The position numbers and the translations under genes were made by a program. The notes beneath the pieces are model-generated. The model did not search any database, was not told where the DNA came from, and was given only the letters and a program-made list of their open reading frames with translations. Shown here piece after piece: positions 24,583-33,176 of a stretch of DNA of 64,000 nucleotides. Numbering within the stretch: the stretch's first letter is position 1; the number at the start of each line of letters is the position of its first letter. Source of the DNA: JAHEAO01 sp942492375. GTDB taxonomy: Bacteria > Pseudomonadota > Alphaproteobacteria > Rhodobacterales > Rhodobacteraceae. The stretch lies in contig CALOEL010000017.1 in NCBI GenBank assembly GCA_942492375.1, forward strand, positions 124,001-188,000, given 5' to 3'.

Positions 24583-25611
24583 ATGCGGTCGTCGAGGATC
24601 ATCCATGTGGTCGGCTGCCATGCAGAGGGCGAGGTCGGGGACGTCATCGTGGGGGGTGTGCCGCCACCGCCCGGCGACACGATCTGGGCGCAATCGCGCT
24701 GGATCGCCGAGGATGACCGGCTTCGGCGGTTCGTGCTGAACGAGCCGAGGGGCGGGCTGTTTCGTCACGTGAATCTCCTGGTGCCGCCCAAGGATCCCTC
24801 GGCGGCGATGGGGTGGATCATCATGGAACCGGTGCACACGCCGCCGATGTCAGGGTCGAACTCGATCTGCGTGGCGACCGTCCTTCTGGAAACCGGCATC
24901 CTGCCCATGACCGAGCCGGAAACGCGGTTCCGGCTCGAGGCGCCGGGCGGGCTGGTCGATATCCTCGCCCGTTGCGAGAGCGGCAAGGTGCAGTCGGTCA
25001 CCGTCACCAACCATCCCAGCTTCGCGAGCCGTCTCGACGCGGTGATCGAAGTCGAGGGTCTGGGTAGCCTCAATGTCGATGTCGCCTATGGCGGGGACAG
25101 CTTCGTGATCGTCGACGCGGCAGCGCTCGGCTTTTCCGTATGTCCCGAAGAAGCGCGGGATCTCGTCTCGGTCGGTGGCCGGATCACCGCCGCCGCGACC
25201 GAACAATTGGGGTTTCGCCACCCGACCTTGCCGGATTGGAGCCACATCTCCTTTTGCCAGTTCGCCGCGCCGGTCAGTGTTGTGGACGGGATCAAGACCG
25301 GCCGGAACACCGTGGTGATCGACCCCGGCAAGCTTGACCGGTCACCAACCGGGACCGGGTGTTCCGCGCGCATGGCTGTGCTTCATGCACGGGGTGAACT
25401 GGCGGTCGGCGAACCGTTCCGCGGGATTTCGGTCATCGGCAGCCGGTTTGACTGCAGGATCGAACGCACGGTCGATCTGAACGGCCAGGCAGCGATCGTG
25501 CCCTCTGTCACAGGACGCGCCTGGATCACCGATACCCGGCAGTTGATGCTGGACCCCGATGACCCTTGGCCGACCGGCTACCGGGTGGGCGATACCTGGC
25601 CGGCCGGCTGA
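24583..25611 (+). CDS. Proline racemase family hydroxyproline enzyme
   Basis: A 342-residue member of the proline racemase superfamily, start ATG 24583 right after the dehydratase stop. The first catalytic position is Ser (MSGSNSICV) and the second is Cys (SPTGTGCSARMA). As I recall, Cys/Cys pairs mark racemases and 4-hydroxyproline epimerases, Cys/Thr pairs mark trans-3-hydroxyproline dehydratases, and Ser/Cys pairs occur in epimerase-like members. With a hydroxyproline dehydratase as partner, a 3-hydroxyproline epimerase or related role fits. Cytoplasmic, no signal peptide. The superfamily is certain; the reaction is not. Confidence 0.75.
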   Translation: MRSSRIIHVVGCHAEGEVGDVIVGGVPPPPGDTIWAQSRWIAEDDRLRRFVLNEPRGGLFRHVNLLVPPKDPSAAMGWIIMEPVHTPPMSGSNSICVATVLLETGILPMTEPETRFRLEAPGGLVDILARCESGKVQSVTVTNHPSFASRLDAVIEVEGLGSLNVDVAYGGDSFVIVDAAALGFSVCPEEARDLVSVGGRITAAATEQLGFRHPTLPDWSHISFCQFAAPVSVVDGIKTGRNTVVIDPGKLDRSPTGTGCSARMAVLHARGELAVGEPFRGISVIGSRFDCRIERTVDLNGQAAIVPSVTGRAWITDTRQLMLDPDDPWPTGYRVGDTWPAG

Positions 25612-25634
25612 TCGCCCGTCGAAACCGCGGTGCG

Positions 25635-26081
25635 TTAGGGCGACGCGCTGTCCAGCCAGATCGTCACCGGCCCGTCATTGACAAGCGAAACGGCCATTTC
25701 CGCGCCGAAACGCCCCGTCTCGACCGTTATGCCGAGACCCGCGAGGTCCCGGGCGAAGGCTTCGTAGAGCGCGCGCCCCTCGTCCGGCTGGGCGGCGGCG
25801 GAGAATCCCGGCCGATTGCCTCGGGACGTGTCGGCGGCCAGGGTGAACTGGCTTACGACCAACGCCGATCCGCCGATGTCCAGCAACGAGCGGTTCATGC
25901 GGCCATCCGCGTCGCGGAAGATGCGAAGCTTCGCGATCTTGCCCGCAAGCGCAGTGGCCGCTGATCCGCCATCGCCCTGCATCGCACAAACAAGGACCAG
26001 AAGCCCCGGCCCGATCTCGCCGGTCAGTTCGCCCTCTACCGTCACCGAGGCTTCGCTGACGCGTTGCACCAGTGCCCGCAT
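25635..26081 (-). CDS. dtd: D-aminoacyl-tRNA deacylase
   Basis: DTD hydrolyses D-amino acids (and glycine) mis-attached to tRNA. The 148-residue product from ATG 26081 opens MRALVQRVSEASV and carries both family signatures: SQFTLAADTSRGNRPGF in the middle and NDGPVT near the C-terminus (the Gly-Pro motif). The longer in-frame start at 26120 is not family-like. The ATG lies 4 bases after the end of the pfkB-type gene, so the two minus-strand genes are an operon. Confidence 0.95.
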   Translation of the reverse strand: MRALVQRVSEASVTVEGELTGEIGPGLLVLVCAMQGDGGSAATALAGKIAKLRIFRDADGRMNRSLLDIGGSALVVSQFTLAADTSRGNRPGFSAAAQPDEGRALYEAFARDLAGLGITVETGRFGAEMAVSLVNDGPVTIWLDSASP

Positions 26082-26085
26082 CAGA

Positions 26086-27006
26086 TCAGATCTCTTCCGC
26101 CCAGGGCGGGTTCGCGCCAAGCCGGGAAACCGTTACCGCCGCGGCGCGGATGCCCAGTTCGAGGGCCGCGCCAAGCACCGTCTCGTCGACAGCGCCAAGG
26201 CCCTGCTTGCCAAGCGCATCGGCCCTGTAGAGACCCGCAAGCAGCCCGGCATTGAACGTGTCGCCGGCACCGACGGTATCGACAACCTCCACCGGGACCG
26301 CCTTGCGCGAAACCTCATGATTGCGGGTAAACGCGGTGGCGCCCTTGGCCCCTTCGGTGACAAAGACGATCTTCGGCCCGCGCGCCAGCATCGCCGCCGC
26401 CAAATCGCTTAGCGATCCGTCACCGCCAAGCCATCGCAGGTCCTCATCCGACAGTTTCACGATATCGCTGTTGGCGATCATCCGGTCCATGCGGTCGCGA
26501 TAGGCCGCTTCATCGGCGATGAAGCCGGGCCTGACATTGGGGTCCAGCATGATCGTCTTGTTTTCCGCCGTGCGATTCAACAATTCCTCATAGGCCGCGG
26601 CACAGGGTTCGACCGCAAGGCTGATGCCACCGAAGAACAGCGTCGACACAGAGTCTGGAATGGCCGGCAGATCTGCGGGTGACAGCATCCGGCCGGCAGA
26701 GTTTTCGTCGATGAAGTTATACTTCGCCTGACCATCGGACAGCTTGACGAAGGCCAGGGTCGTCGGCCTGTCCGACTGCACTGCAAGATCTGCCGACACA
26801 CCGCTCTGGTGCAAAGAAGCGCGCAGGATGTCGCCGAAGAAATCCGAGGATAGTCCGGTGAACAGTCCGACCGGCGTGCCCAGGCGGCCAAGAGCGATCG
26901 CGGTATTGAACACCGCGCCGCCGGCGCAGGGCACGAAGGCGTCTTCGCCATCTTCGGTCTTGCGGGGCAGCATATCGATCAGCGCCTCGCCGCAGCAGAG
27001 TATCAT
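26086..27006 (-). CDS. PfkB-family carbohydrate kinase (fructokinase-like)
   Basis: A 306-residue ribokinase/PfkB kinase. It starts at ATG 27006 (MILCCGEALIDMLP), shows the GGAVFNTAIALGRLG substrate motif at about 31-45, and ends with the catalytic/anion-hole motif DTVGAGDTFNAG near 250-261 and its catalytic Asp. The N-terminal pattern is typical of fructokinases, though ribokinase-like substrates remain possible. It is followed by dtd on the same strand and diverges from the Hsp20 gene, with 137 bases between the two starts. Confidence 0.88.
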   Translation of the reverse strand: MILCCGEALIDMLPRKTEDGEDAFVPCAGGAVFNTAIALGRLGTPVGLFTGLSSDFFGDILRASLHQSGVSADLAVQSDRPTTLAFVKLSDGQAKYNFIDENSAGRMLSPADLPAIPDSVSTLFFGGISLAVEPCAAAYEELLNRTAENKTIMLDPNVRPGFIADEAAYRDRMDRMIANSDIVKLSDEDLRWLGGDGSLSDLAAAMLARGPKIVFVTEGAKGATAFTRNHEVSRKAVPVEVVDTVGAGDTFNAGLLAGLYRADALGKQGLGAVDETVLGAALELGIRAAAVTVSRLGANPPWAEEI

Positions 27007-27143
27007 CGCAGAGCGTCCTCGGTTGCCTCGCCTTTCCAATATCGGCGGATCCATCGCAGGGCAAGGTTTGACCCGGATCAAAGCGAACCGTTTCGCGATT
27101 TGCGAGTTTGCTGCGTGAGAGAAACGCCAGAATGGAGGCCGAC

Positions 27144-27563
27144 ATGGTTGAAAAATCCCCGTCCGGTGGCCTGTGGCCACAGATGTTCGAACCCTTCCGC
27201 AGTTTCGGCACGCGCGTCGCCGATTGGCTTGCGCCACCTGCCGAGGCATCCGTCAACGGCGACGGATACCGTATCGCGGTGGAGCTGCCGGGGGTCGAGG
27301 AAAAGGACATAGATTTATCAGTGGACAACGGAGTGATTACCATAAAGGGCGAGAAGCGGACCACCCGAGAGGAGAAAGGTGAGAACTGGTATTTCTCGGA
27401 ACGCGATTACGGGTCATTCTCGCGGTCGTTCCGTCTGCCGTCGGATGCCGATGAAGAAAATGTCAAAGCCGATCTCAAGGACGGTGTCCTGACCGTCACG
27501 GTGCCGAAGAAGGCGCCGGAAGCGGGCCAGGGCAGCAAGAGGGTCAAGATCGGCACGGGCTGA
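27144..27563 (+). CDS. Hsp20 / alpha-crystallin small heat shock protein
   Basis: A 139-residue ATP-independent chaperone. The alpha-crystallin domain covers about residues 35-128: GYRIAVELPGVEEKDID, the internal 'NGVITIKGEK' strand, the RSFRLPSDAD segment, and the near-terminal LKDGVLTVTVPK motif. ATG 27144 follows GGAGG with 5-base spacing, which decides it over ATG 27132 upstream. It diverges from pfkB and converges on the zinc-ribbon gene; the inverted repeat GGCGCACC/GGTGCGCC at 27575-27607 lies between them. Induction by heat is expected from the family, but no sigma-32 promoter is obvious. Confidence 0.92.
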   Translation: MVEKSPSGGLWPQMFEPFRSFGTRVADWLAPPAEASVNGDGYRIAVELPGVEEKDIDLSVDNGVITIKGEKRTTREEKGENWYFSERDYGSFSRSFRLPSDADEENVKADLKDGVLTVTVPKKAPEAGQGSKRVKIGTG

Positions 27564-27627
27564 CCAGACAACGTGGCGCACCGACGCGGTTCGATGATTG
27601 GTGCGCCTCTATCGACCAGCGTTGGTT

Positions 27628-28722
27628 CTAGCCTTGTTCGCTGAGCGCGATACCATAGCCGATTGCCGCAGCGAGGATTGCCCCAACGACAACCGCGAAG
27701 ACGATCTTCCAGACCGACCACGGCCTTTCGCCCTGCACCCGCCCGGTGCGGCCGTTGACGACGAACCGGTAGCTGCGGCCCCGGTATTTGTAGGCGGCCA
27801 TCCAGACTGGAAGCAGCAGGTGCTTGAAGGTCACATCGGAAACAGCAGTCTGGATGTCGTGGATCCGCTGGCGATCGCCGCCGATATCGAATTTCACGTC
27901 ACGCTCGATCACGCGGTCGATCTGCGCCCGCGCATCGCGCCAGCCTTCATCCAGGGCGACCGTATAGCCCTCCGCCCGGAATCCTGCCAGGTATTCCGGC
28001 CGGTAGGGTTCAAGCGCTGACAGATCCCACGGTTGCAGACCGTCGGTAAACCGCTTGGGCAGGCTGCGCGAGGCCAGCACCAGAACGTCGTCGAACCACC
28101 GCGCGACATGGCCCGATGCCGGCGACCAGCGCACTTTCTGCACCCGAACCGTTTCGGTCTTGCCGTTTCGTCGCACCGTGCGGGTTTCGTAATAGACCGT
28201 TCCGCGCTCGCCGCGATAGCTGCTTTTGGTGTCGGCGTCGTAAGTCCAATAGGGCACGTAGATCCCGTCGAGTTTCCGACCCTTCCGGGCATAGTCCCGC
28301 AACCCGTTCGGCGCGAACCATAAAGAGCCGAGCCAGCCGGTCATCGCGGCCCGTGCCTCGGCTTCGGTCAGCCCGAAGGGCAGCAATCCGCGCGGTTTGA
28401 TGTAGCGATGGGTGCCGGTTCCCACGACGACGGGGGTCGCGCAGAACGGGCATTCGATAGCGTGGATATTCGGATCGAACTCGATTTCGGCCCCACAATT
28501 GGGACAGGAAGAGACGCGTCTTTCCTCGGTTTCCTGCTTGGGCAGCTTCGCGGCGAGGGCCGTCTCGAAATCGAGCTCGCCGAGCGCAGGCATCGAAAGA
28601 CTGTCATCCTCGATCCGACGACTGTTGCCGCAATGGTCACAAACCAACTGGCCCTCGCCCGGGGCGAAGCGCATGTCGGCCCCGCAATTATCGCAGGGAA
28701 AGCGGTGTTCTTCGCTGGTCAT
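27628..28722 (-). CDS. Zinc-ribbon membrane-anchored protein (YdjG-like)
   Basis: A 364-residue protein with two zinc ribbons at the N-terminus (CDNCGAD with CDHCGNS, then CPNCGAE with CPFCATP), a long middle domain rich in aromatic and charged residues, and one C-terminal transmembrane helix (about 335-358, 'VWKIVFAVVVGAILAAAIG'). It ends near the membrane, so the ribbons are probably cytoplasmic. Such proteins are often misnamed primosomal protein N'; no helicase motifs exist here. It is 12 bases downstream of the SPFH gene, the pairing seen in the Bacillus ydjGHI envelope-stress genes. Function is inferred only from context. Confidence 0.8.
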   Translation of the reverse strand: MTSEEHRFPCDNCGADMRFAPGEGQLVCDHCGNSRRIEDDSLSMPALGELDFETALAAKLPKQETEERRVSSCPNCGAEIEFDPNIHAIECPFCATPVVVGTGTHRYIKPRGLLPFGLTEAEARAAMTGWLGSLWFAPNGLRDYARKGRKLDGIYVPYWTYDADTKSSYRGERGTVYYETRTVRRNGKTETVRVQKVRWSPASGHVARWFDDVLVLASRSLPKRFTDGLQPWDLSALEPYRPEYLAGFRAEGYTVALDEGWRDARAQIDRVIERDVKFDIGGDRQRIHDIQTAVSDVTFKHLLLPVWMAAYKYRGRSYRFVVNGRTGRVQGERPWSVWKIVFAVVVGAILAAAIGYGIALSEQG

Positions 28723-28734
28723 CCCGCCGACCGG

Positions 28735-29844
28735 TCAGGCCCCCGGCGGTGGCGGCGGCAGGACGGTGAAAAGCTGCGCCAGCTCCATCACCTCTTCGGC
28801 TCGCTTCCAGCCATCCTGACCCTGGGTCCAGACATGGCTGTCGCGCGTCAGGCTGCCATCGGCGGCCATCCGTCCCAATGTGGCACGGGAATAGGGGCCC
28901 TCGGTCTTGCCGTTCTTCGCGACGTGCCAGACATGCTCGACCGGCGGCGGAGGCGGCGCGGTGGGCGCCGTTGCCGGCGCCGCACCCCACGGGCCTTGCT
29001 GCGCCATCTGGGCGCCCATCGCCATGCCCATCCCGGCCCCAAGCCCGGCTGCCATGCCGCCGCCCGAGGGATTGCGTGCCGCCGACGTCATCGCCTCGGC
29101 CGCCGAATACTGCGTGAACTTGCCCAGATCGCCCGCCAGCCCGGCGCTTGTGCGCTTGTCCAGCGCGTCCTCCACCGCCGGGGGCAGGCTGACATTCTCG
29201 ATGTAGAGCTCGGGCAGTTCCAGGCCGTATTGCGCAATTGCGGGCGAGATCGCGTTGGCCACGAGTTTGCCGAGATCGGCGGTGTTCGCCGCCATGTCCA
29301 GAACCGGAATCCCCGAAGAGGCGATCGCCCGGGAGAATTCCTGCACGATCACGTTGCGGATCTGGAAAGAGATCTCGTCCATCGTGAACTCGCCATCGGT
29401 GCCGACGATCTCGACAAGGAACTTCGCAGGGTCGATGACACGGACCGAATAGGTGCCATAGGCCCGCAGGCGGATCGGGCCGAATTCCGGATCGCGGCAG
29501 ATGATCGGGTTCTTTGTCCCCCATTTCAGATCGGTGAATCGTGTCGTGTTGACGAAATAGATCTCTGACTTGAACGGAGATTTGAAACCGTGGTCCCAGT
29601 GCTGCAGCGTCGTGAGGATGGGCATGTTATTTGTCTCGAGCATGTAAAGCCCCGGCGTGAACACATCCGCCAGCTGTCCTTCGTGAACGAAGACCGCCGC
29701 CTGTCCCTCGCGCACCGTAAGCTTGGCGCCGTACTTGATTTCGTGCCCCTCTCGCTCAAACCGCCACACCAGCGTATCGCGGCTGTCATCGGTCCAGTGG
29801 ATGACGTCTATGAACTCGCCGCTCAGAAAATCGAAAATACCCAT
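28735..29844 (-). CDS. SPFH-domain protein with C-terminal GYF_2 domain
   Basis: A 369-residue protein of the virion-core/YdjI-like SPFH family. The SPFH part runs from about residue 20 to 245 (VREGQAAVFVHEGQLADVFTPG at about 43-64). It is followed by a flexible Gly/Met-rich and Ala/Pro-rich linker, and a C-terminal GYF_2-like domain (WHVAKNGKTEGPYSRATLG at 310-328, W in DGWKRAEE). SPFH proteins form membrane-microdomain scaffolds. GYF_2 domains bind Pro-rich or membrane partners. It sits in a six-gene minus-strand cluster with zinc-ribbon, DUF2927, TelA and XpaC-like genes, which points to membrane stress. Confidence 0.88.
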   Translation of the reverse strand: MGIFDFLSGEFIDVIHWTDDSRDTLVWRFEREGHEIKYGAKLTVREGQAAVFVHEGQLADVFTPGLYMLETNNMPILTTLQHWDHGFKSPFKSEIYFVNTTRFTDLKWGTKNPIICRDPEFGPIRLRAYGTYSVRVIDPAKFLVEIVGTDGEFTMDEISFQIRNVIVQEFSRAIASSGIPVLDMAANTADLGKLVANAISPAIAQYGLELPELYIENVSLPPAVEDALDKRTSAGLAGDLGKFTQYSAAEAMTSAARNPSGGGMAAGLGAGMGMAMGAQMAQQGPWGAAPATAPTAPPPPPVEHVWHVAKNGKTEGPYSRATLGRMAADGSLTRDSHVWTQGQDGWKRAEEVMELAQLFTVLPPPPPGA

Positions 29845-29868
29845 CGTCCGCTCCTGTCGATCTAGAAC

Positions 29869-30825
29869 TCAGCTTTCGCCGCCAATCAATTCATCCGCGA
29901 TCCGGGCCGCCATGACCCCGGCCTCTGTCGAGGACATGCCGGGCTGCATCCGCGGATCGTAAAGGATCCGCAGCAGCAACTCGTCATGCGTCGTAAGCCG
30001 GCCGAATTCCTCGTCGTCGTTGAAGATCGACGGGCGCGCACGCGGGCTGTCGTTGAACAGGCCCAGACCCTGCGCGATCTCTTCGTGATAGCACATCTGC
30101 CGCATCATCTGCGAATGTTCGGCCCGGACGATGGCCAGGGCATTGGTGATCACCCCGTCATTGCGTCGGTCCTCGGTCAGCACGGCGCAATAATCATTGC
30201 GGGTCATTCCTGCGATGGCGTCTACCATCCCGCGGCTGGGCACGACGCCCGCGCGTTGAAGCAGCGGATTGACCGCCAAACGCTGGTTCTCATGAAGGAT
30301 CACGATGTCGAAATTGGTCGCGGTGGCTGCGATGGACATCGGATGGCCCGTGATCCGCGAAAGGCGGCGGACATAGTTTTCGATGAACGCGCGGTCGGCG
30401 GCACGGATGGTTTCGGGCACGGTGTCGCCGAAATAGATGCCGAAACGAATGGGCTCTTGCCACCGCCGTAGCGTGATCAGCGGCTTACCGGGCAAAACCC
30501 GGCCGTTTTCGACGCGCAGCTCCTCGGACAGTGCGATCGCGGCGAAGTTCCTTGACAGGTCGCGTGCGGTGAAGGGCACGTCTGGACCGCCGCCATCGAC
30601 GCGCAATAGCCCGCGCGCCAGCAGGTCGTTCTCTACCCCGAGATAATAGCGTTCAAGGTCCTTGCTGGCCTGAGACTGGTGTTTGGGACGCACGGGCTGC
30701 GGCACGGCAACGGCATCCGCGCTGCCGTCGCTTTCCGGCAGGGGTCCGTTCACGCAGCCTGCAACGGCGATCAACGCCCCCATCAACAGCGCCAGCGCCC
30801 CGGTTCTCTTGCCGCTCTCGCGCAC
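29869..30825 (-). CDS. DUF2927 lipoprotein
   Basis: A protein of about 318 residues with a lipoprotein signal: from GTG 30825 the product is a short RESGKR region, a hydrophobic core, and the lipobox VAGC with Cys near residue 24. The mature part matches DUF2927: Arg/Trp-rich IRFGIYFGDTVP, a conserved HEEIAQGLGLFND stretch (HE metal-ligand-like pair) and DELLLRILYDP. An in-frame ATG exists at 30861, overlapping telA; I prefer GTG because it gives an ideal signal peptide. It probably sits in a membrane leaflet facing the periplasm. The HExxQGLG pattern hints at a metalloprotease-like fold, unproven. Confidence 0.8.
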   Translation of the reverse strand: MRESGKRTGALALLMGALIAVAGCVNGPLPESDGSADAVAVPQPVRPKHQSQASKDLERYYLGVENDLLARGLLRVDGGGPDVPFTARDLSRNFAAIALSEELRVENGRVLPGKPLITLRRWQEPIRFGIYFGDTVPETIRAADRAFIENYVRRLSRITGHPMSIAATATNFDIVILHENQRLAVNPLLQRAGVVPSRGMVDAIAGMTRNDYCAVLTEDRRNDGVITNALAIVRAEHSQMMRQMCYHEEIAQGLGLFNDSPRARPSIFNDDEEFGRLTTHDELLLRILYDPRMQPGMSSTEAGVMAARIADELIGGES

Positions 30826-30832
30826 GACCAGC

Positions 30833-32023
30833 CTATCCTTGGACAGAGGTTCCAACCACATCGCCCGTCTTGTCGCTCCTCGCCTTGGCCGAGGCCAGCG
30901 TATCGCGCAGTTCCGCCTCCATGGTTTGCAGTTCCTGCTCGGCTTCGGCACGCTTGCGCTTGCCTTCATCCGCAATCGCAAGGCTCTCGTTGATCGTGGC
31001 AATAAGTTCCGCATTGGCTGTCTTTACCGACTCGATATCGAAAACGCCGCGCTCCATTTCTTCGCGCACCACCTTGTTCGCCTCGCGCAGGTTCTTGGCA
31101 TTCGCGGTCAGCAGCTCGTTGGTCAGATCATTCGCCTCCTTCACCGCCGAGGCCGCTTCGCTTGACCGTTGGATCGTCACCGCCTGCGCCAGCTGGGTTT
31201 CCCAAAGCGGCACGGTGTTCACCAGCGTCGAATTGATCTTCGTCACCAGAGACTTGTCATTCTCCTGCACCAGCCGGATCGAGGGCAGGGACTGCATCGT
31301 GACCTGCCGCGTCAGCCTGAGGTCATGCACGCGGCGTTCCAGATCGTCACGCGCGGCGCGCAGGTCGCGCAGTTCCTGGGCGGCGATCACCGCCTTTTCG
31401 TCGCGCGCCTTGGCCGCGGCTGTTTCCTTGGCGGGGATGGTCCTGTGATCGAGCTCGGTAAGCTTCTCCTCGCCCGCCGCGATGTAGAGCGCCAGTTCGT
31501 CATAGAAGGCCAGGGTCCGTTCGTAGAGGATATCGAGCGACTTGATATCCTTCAGCAGCTTGTGCTCGTGGTTCAGCAGGTTGTCGGTCACCCGGTCGAT
31601 CTGCTCCTGAACATCCTCGTAGCGCGCGACGAACTTGGCGAAAGGTGCGACCTGTCCGGTCAGACGCTCCCACCAGGACCGCTTGCGTCGCACGTCAAGC
31701 TCGCTGATCGAAAACCCCCGGATCGTCGTCACGATATCCCGAAGGCTGTCGCCCGCGGGTCCGACATCCTTGTTCCGCACATCGGCCAGCATCGCCTGGC
31801 TGATCTCCTGCAATCCGTTCTGGGCGCGGGCGCCGAAGCCGATGATCGAGCCGCTGTCCTCGATGTCGATCTCGGCCATGCGCTTCTTGATCTCGGTGGC
31901 CAGCGGCTTGTCCGCCTTGGCAAGCGGCACCAGCTCGGTCGAAGGCTCGGGCAGCACCACGGCGGTGACGTCCTCGATCGATTTCAGATCGGCGGCGGCT
32001 TTCTGGCGGACGGCTTCGGTCAT
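30833..32023 (-). CDS. telA: Toxic anion resistance protein TelA
   Basis: A 396-residue TelA-family protein, mostly alpha-helical and coiled-coil, with the family cores 'GSIIGFGARAQNGLQEISQAM' at about 57-77 and KRSWWERL, and a C-terminal helix with an LRDTL repeat. TelA proteins confer tellurite and membrane-stress tolerance in other bacteria by an unknown mechanism. It lies between XpaC-like and DUF2927 genes and overlaps the XpaC-like gene by 4 bases, so translation is coupled. No signal peptide or membrane helix is seen, so it is cytoplasmic or peripheral. Confidence 0.93.
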   Translation of the reverse strand: MTEAVRQKAAADLKSIEDVTAVVLPEPSTELVPLAKADKPLATEIKKRMAEIDIEDSGSIIGFGARAQNGLQEISQAMLADVRNKDVGPAGDSLRDIVTTIRGFSISELDVRRKRSWWERLTGQVAPFAKFVARYEDVQEQIDRVTDNLLNHEHKLLKDIKSLDILYERTLAFYDELALYIAAGEEKLTELDHRTIPAKETAAAKARDEKAVIAAQELRDLRAARDDLERRVHDLRLTRQVTMQSLPSIRLVQENDKSLVTKINSTLVNTVPLWETQLAQAVTIQRSSEAASAVKEANDLTNELLTANAKNLREANKVVREEMERGVFDIESVKTANAELIATINESLAIADEGKRKRAEAEQELQTMEAELRDTLASAKARSDKTGDVVGTSVQG

Positions 32024-32928
32024 TGTGCGGGTTCCTCATCATACTCGTGCGCCCGGACGCCTTCGCGTTCCAGTCTCTCGCGCAACACTTCGATTTCGAT
32101 GTTCAGGTCGGTCTTGTTGTCCAGAAGAAAAGTTTCGGTCTTCGCGGCGAAATTCCGCTCCAGATCGTCCAGCAAGGCCTCGTAATCCGCCCTTGCCTGC
32201 GGATCACGCGAACGGGCATAGATTTCGGCGAATTTGGCCGTCGCGTCGCGCGCGCCAAGAAGATAGACGCCCAGGTATTTCCGCGCCGCGGTCAGGTCGC
32301 GGGGGTCTTCCTCGACGGTGCGGAACATCTCCCGCGCCGTCGCCTCGAACCGCTCTATCCGGGCCTGCAACTGGCGGTCGCCGGTGTTCTTGATCGCCGC
32401 CCGTATCGCGGCAAGATGCTTCTCGGCCTCGCTCACGGCGCGTGCCACGCGATCCTGCTGGAACGTGTCGACGCCTTCGATGCCCTTGTCACGCATCGGA
32501 TCCAGACCGAAAGAGAACGCATGCAAAGCAAAACCGAGGCCGGCGAAAATAAGAGGGTTCAGCAGGCTGTCGCTCGCCGCCAGCGAGGCGATGAACAAGC
32601 CCAGTCCGGTCAGCACCGATCCGGCGAGCTTTCGCGGAAAGGCCGGGCGCCGCGCGATCCTGCGGGCATCGTAGGCGTCCTGCGCCTGCACGCCTTCGCG
32701 GGTCAGCCAAGCGGACAGCATCAGAACCGCGAAGCCGGCTAGGTTCAGCGCAAGGCCGGAAGGGTCCTGCGTGAATGCCCGGATTGCCAGCGGCAGAGGC
32801 GCCAGGAACAGCATGTTGACCCGGCCACCCGCCCGGCTGCGCCGGCGACCTTGCCATGGCCCACGCTTCGGTGCAGCGTTCTGCGGTGTCTGTCCCGGGC
32901 TGTATTTTCCGCCGTAGCGCTCGGCCAT
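32020..32928 (-). CDS. XpaC-like membrane protein (5-bromo-4-chloroindolyl phosphate hydrolysis family)
   Basis: A 302-residue protein of the XpaC family. After a basic N-terminus it has hydrophobic stretches of about 20 residues each near positions 37-55 and 58-78, and a membrane pair near 105-145, then a long coiled-coil-like C-terminal half (DTFQQDRVARAVSEAEKHLA at about 154-173). XpaC is linked in Bacillus to TelA/YaaN, and the same pairing occurs here with a 4-base overlap. Role unknown. It starts right after, and overlapping the stop of, a 27-residue membrane ORF. Confidence 0.82.
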   Translation of the reverse strand: MAERYGGKYSPGQTPQNAAPKRGPWQGRRRSRAGGRVNMLFLAPLPLAIRAFTQDPSGLALNLAGFAVLMLSAWLTREGVQAQDAYDARRIARRPAFPRKLAGSVLTGLGLFIASLAASDSLLNPLIFAGLGFALHAFSFGLDPMRDKGIEGVDTFQQDRVARAVSEAEKHLAAIRAAIKNTGDRQLQARIERFEATAREMFRTVEEDPRDLTAARKYLGVYLLGARDATAKFAEIYARSRDPQARADYEALLDDLERNFAAKTETFLLDNKTDLNIEIEVLRERLEREGVRAHEYDEEPAQ

Positions 32929-33011
32929 CAGGCGCCCCCCGAGGCGGCGACATAAAGAATGAGCCCCAACAACAGGATATAAGCAATTTTTCGTAGCCCG
33001 GAATCGGTCAC
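32928..33011 (-). CDS. 27-residue single-span membrane peptide
   Basis: A GTG-started ORF encoding MTDSGLRKIAYILLLGLILY followed by a short small-residue tail. It is essentially one transmembrane helix with a basic N-flank. A GGGGG tract lies just upstream as ribosome site. Its TGA overlaps the ATG of the XpaC-like gene (TGATG), the coupling used elsewhere in this cluster. It is too short for automatic gene finders. The helix, the coupling and the position favour a real gene, but no homology is claimed. Confidence 0.5.
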   Translation of the reverse strand: MTDSGLRKIAYILLLGLILYVAASGGA

Positions 33012-33176
33012 GCGAGCCCCCGCTCTGCTCTCATCTGCACCCGGTTCCCATATAGGCCATGCGCCCCGGCCTTACCAGAGTCGACGTGCCGGGCGCAGCT
33101 GCTGCGCGACAAGTCTCTCATCTGCCCGCAGGCATTGTCCGCGCGGGGGACATGTCGATTTCTTGCGGAAAAACCG

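Noticed and set aside
27575..27607. Inverted repeat GGCGCACC...GGTGCGCC as a terminator
   Set aside because: The loop is 17 bases and there is no T-run, so it is only a weak hairpin between convergent genes; I mention it but do not call it.
27628..28722. Primosomal protein N' (PriA) for the zinc-ribbon protein
   Set aside because: No helicase motifs; only zinc ribbons and a C-terminal membrane helix. The PriA name is a common mis-annotation.
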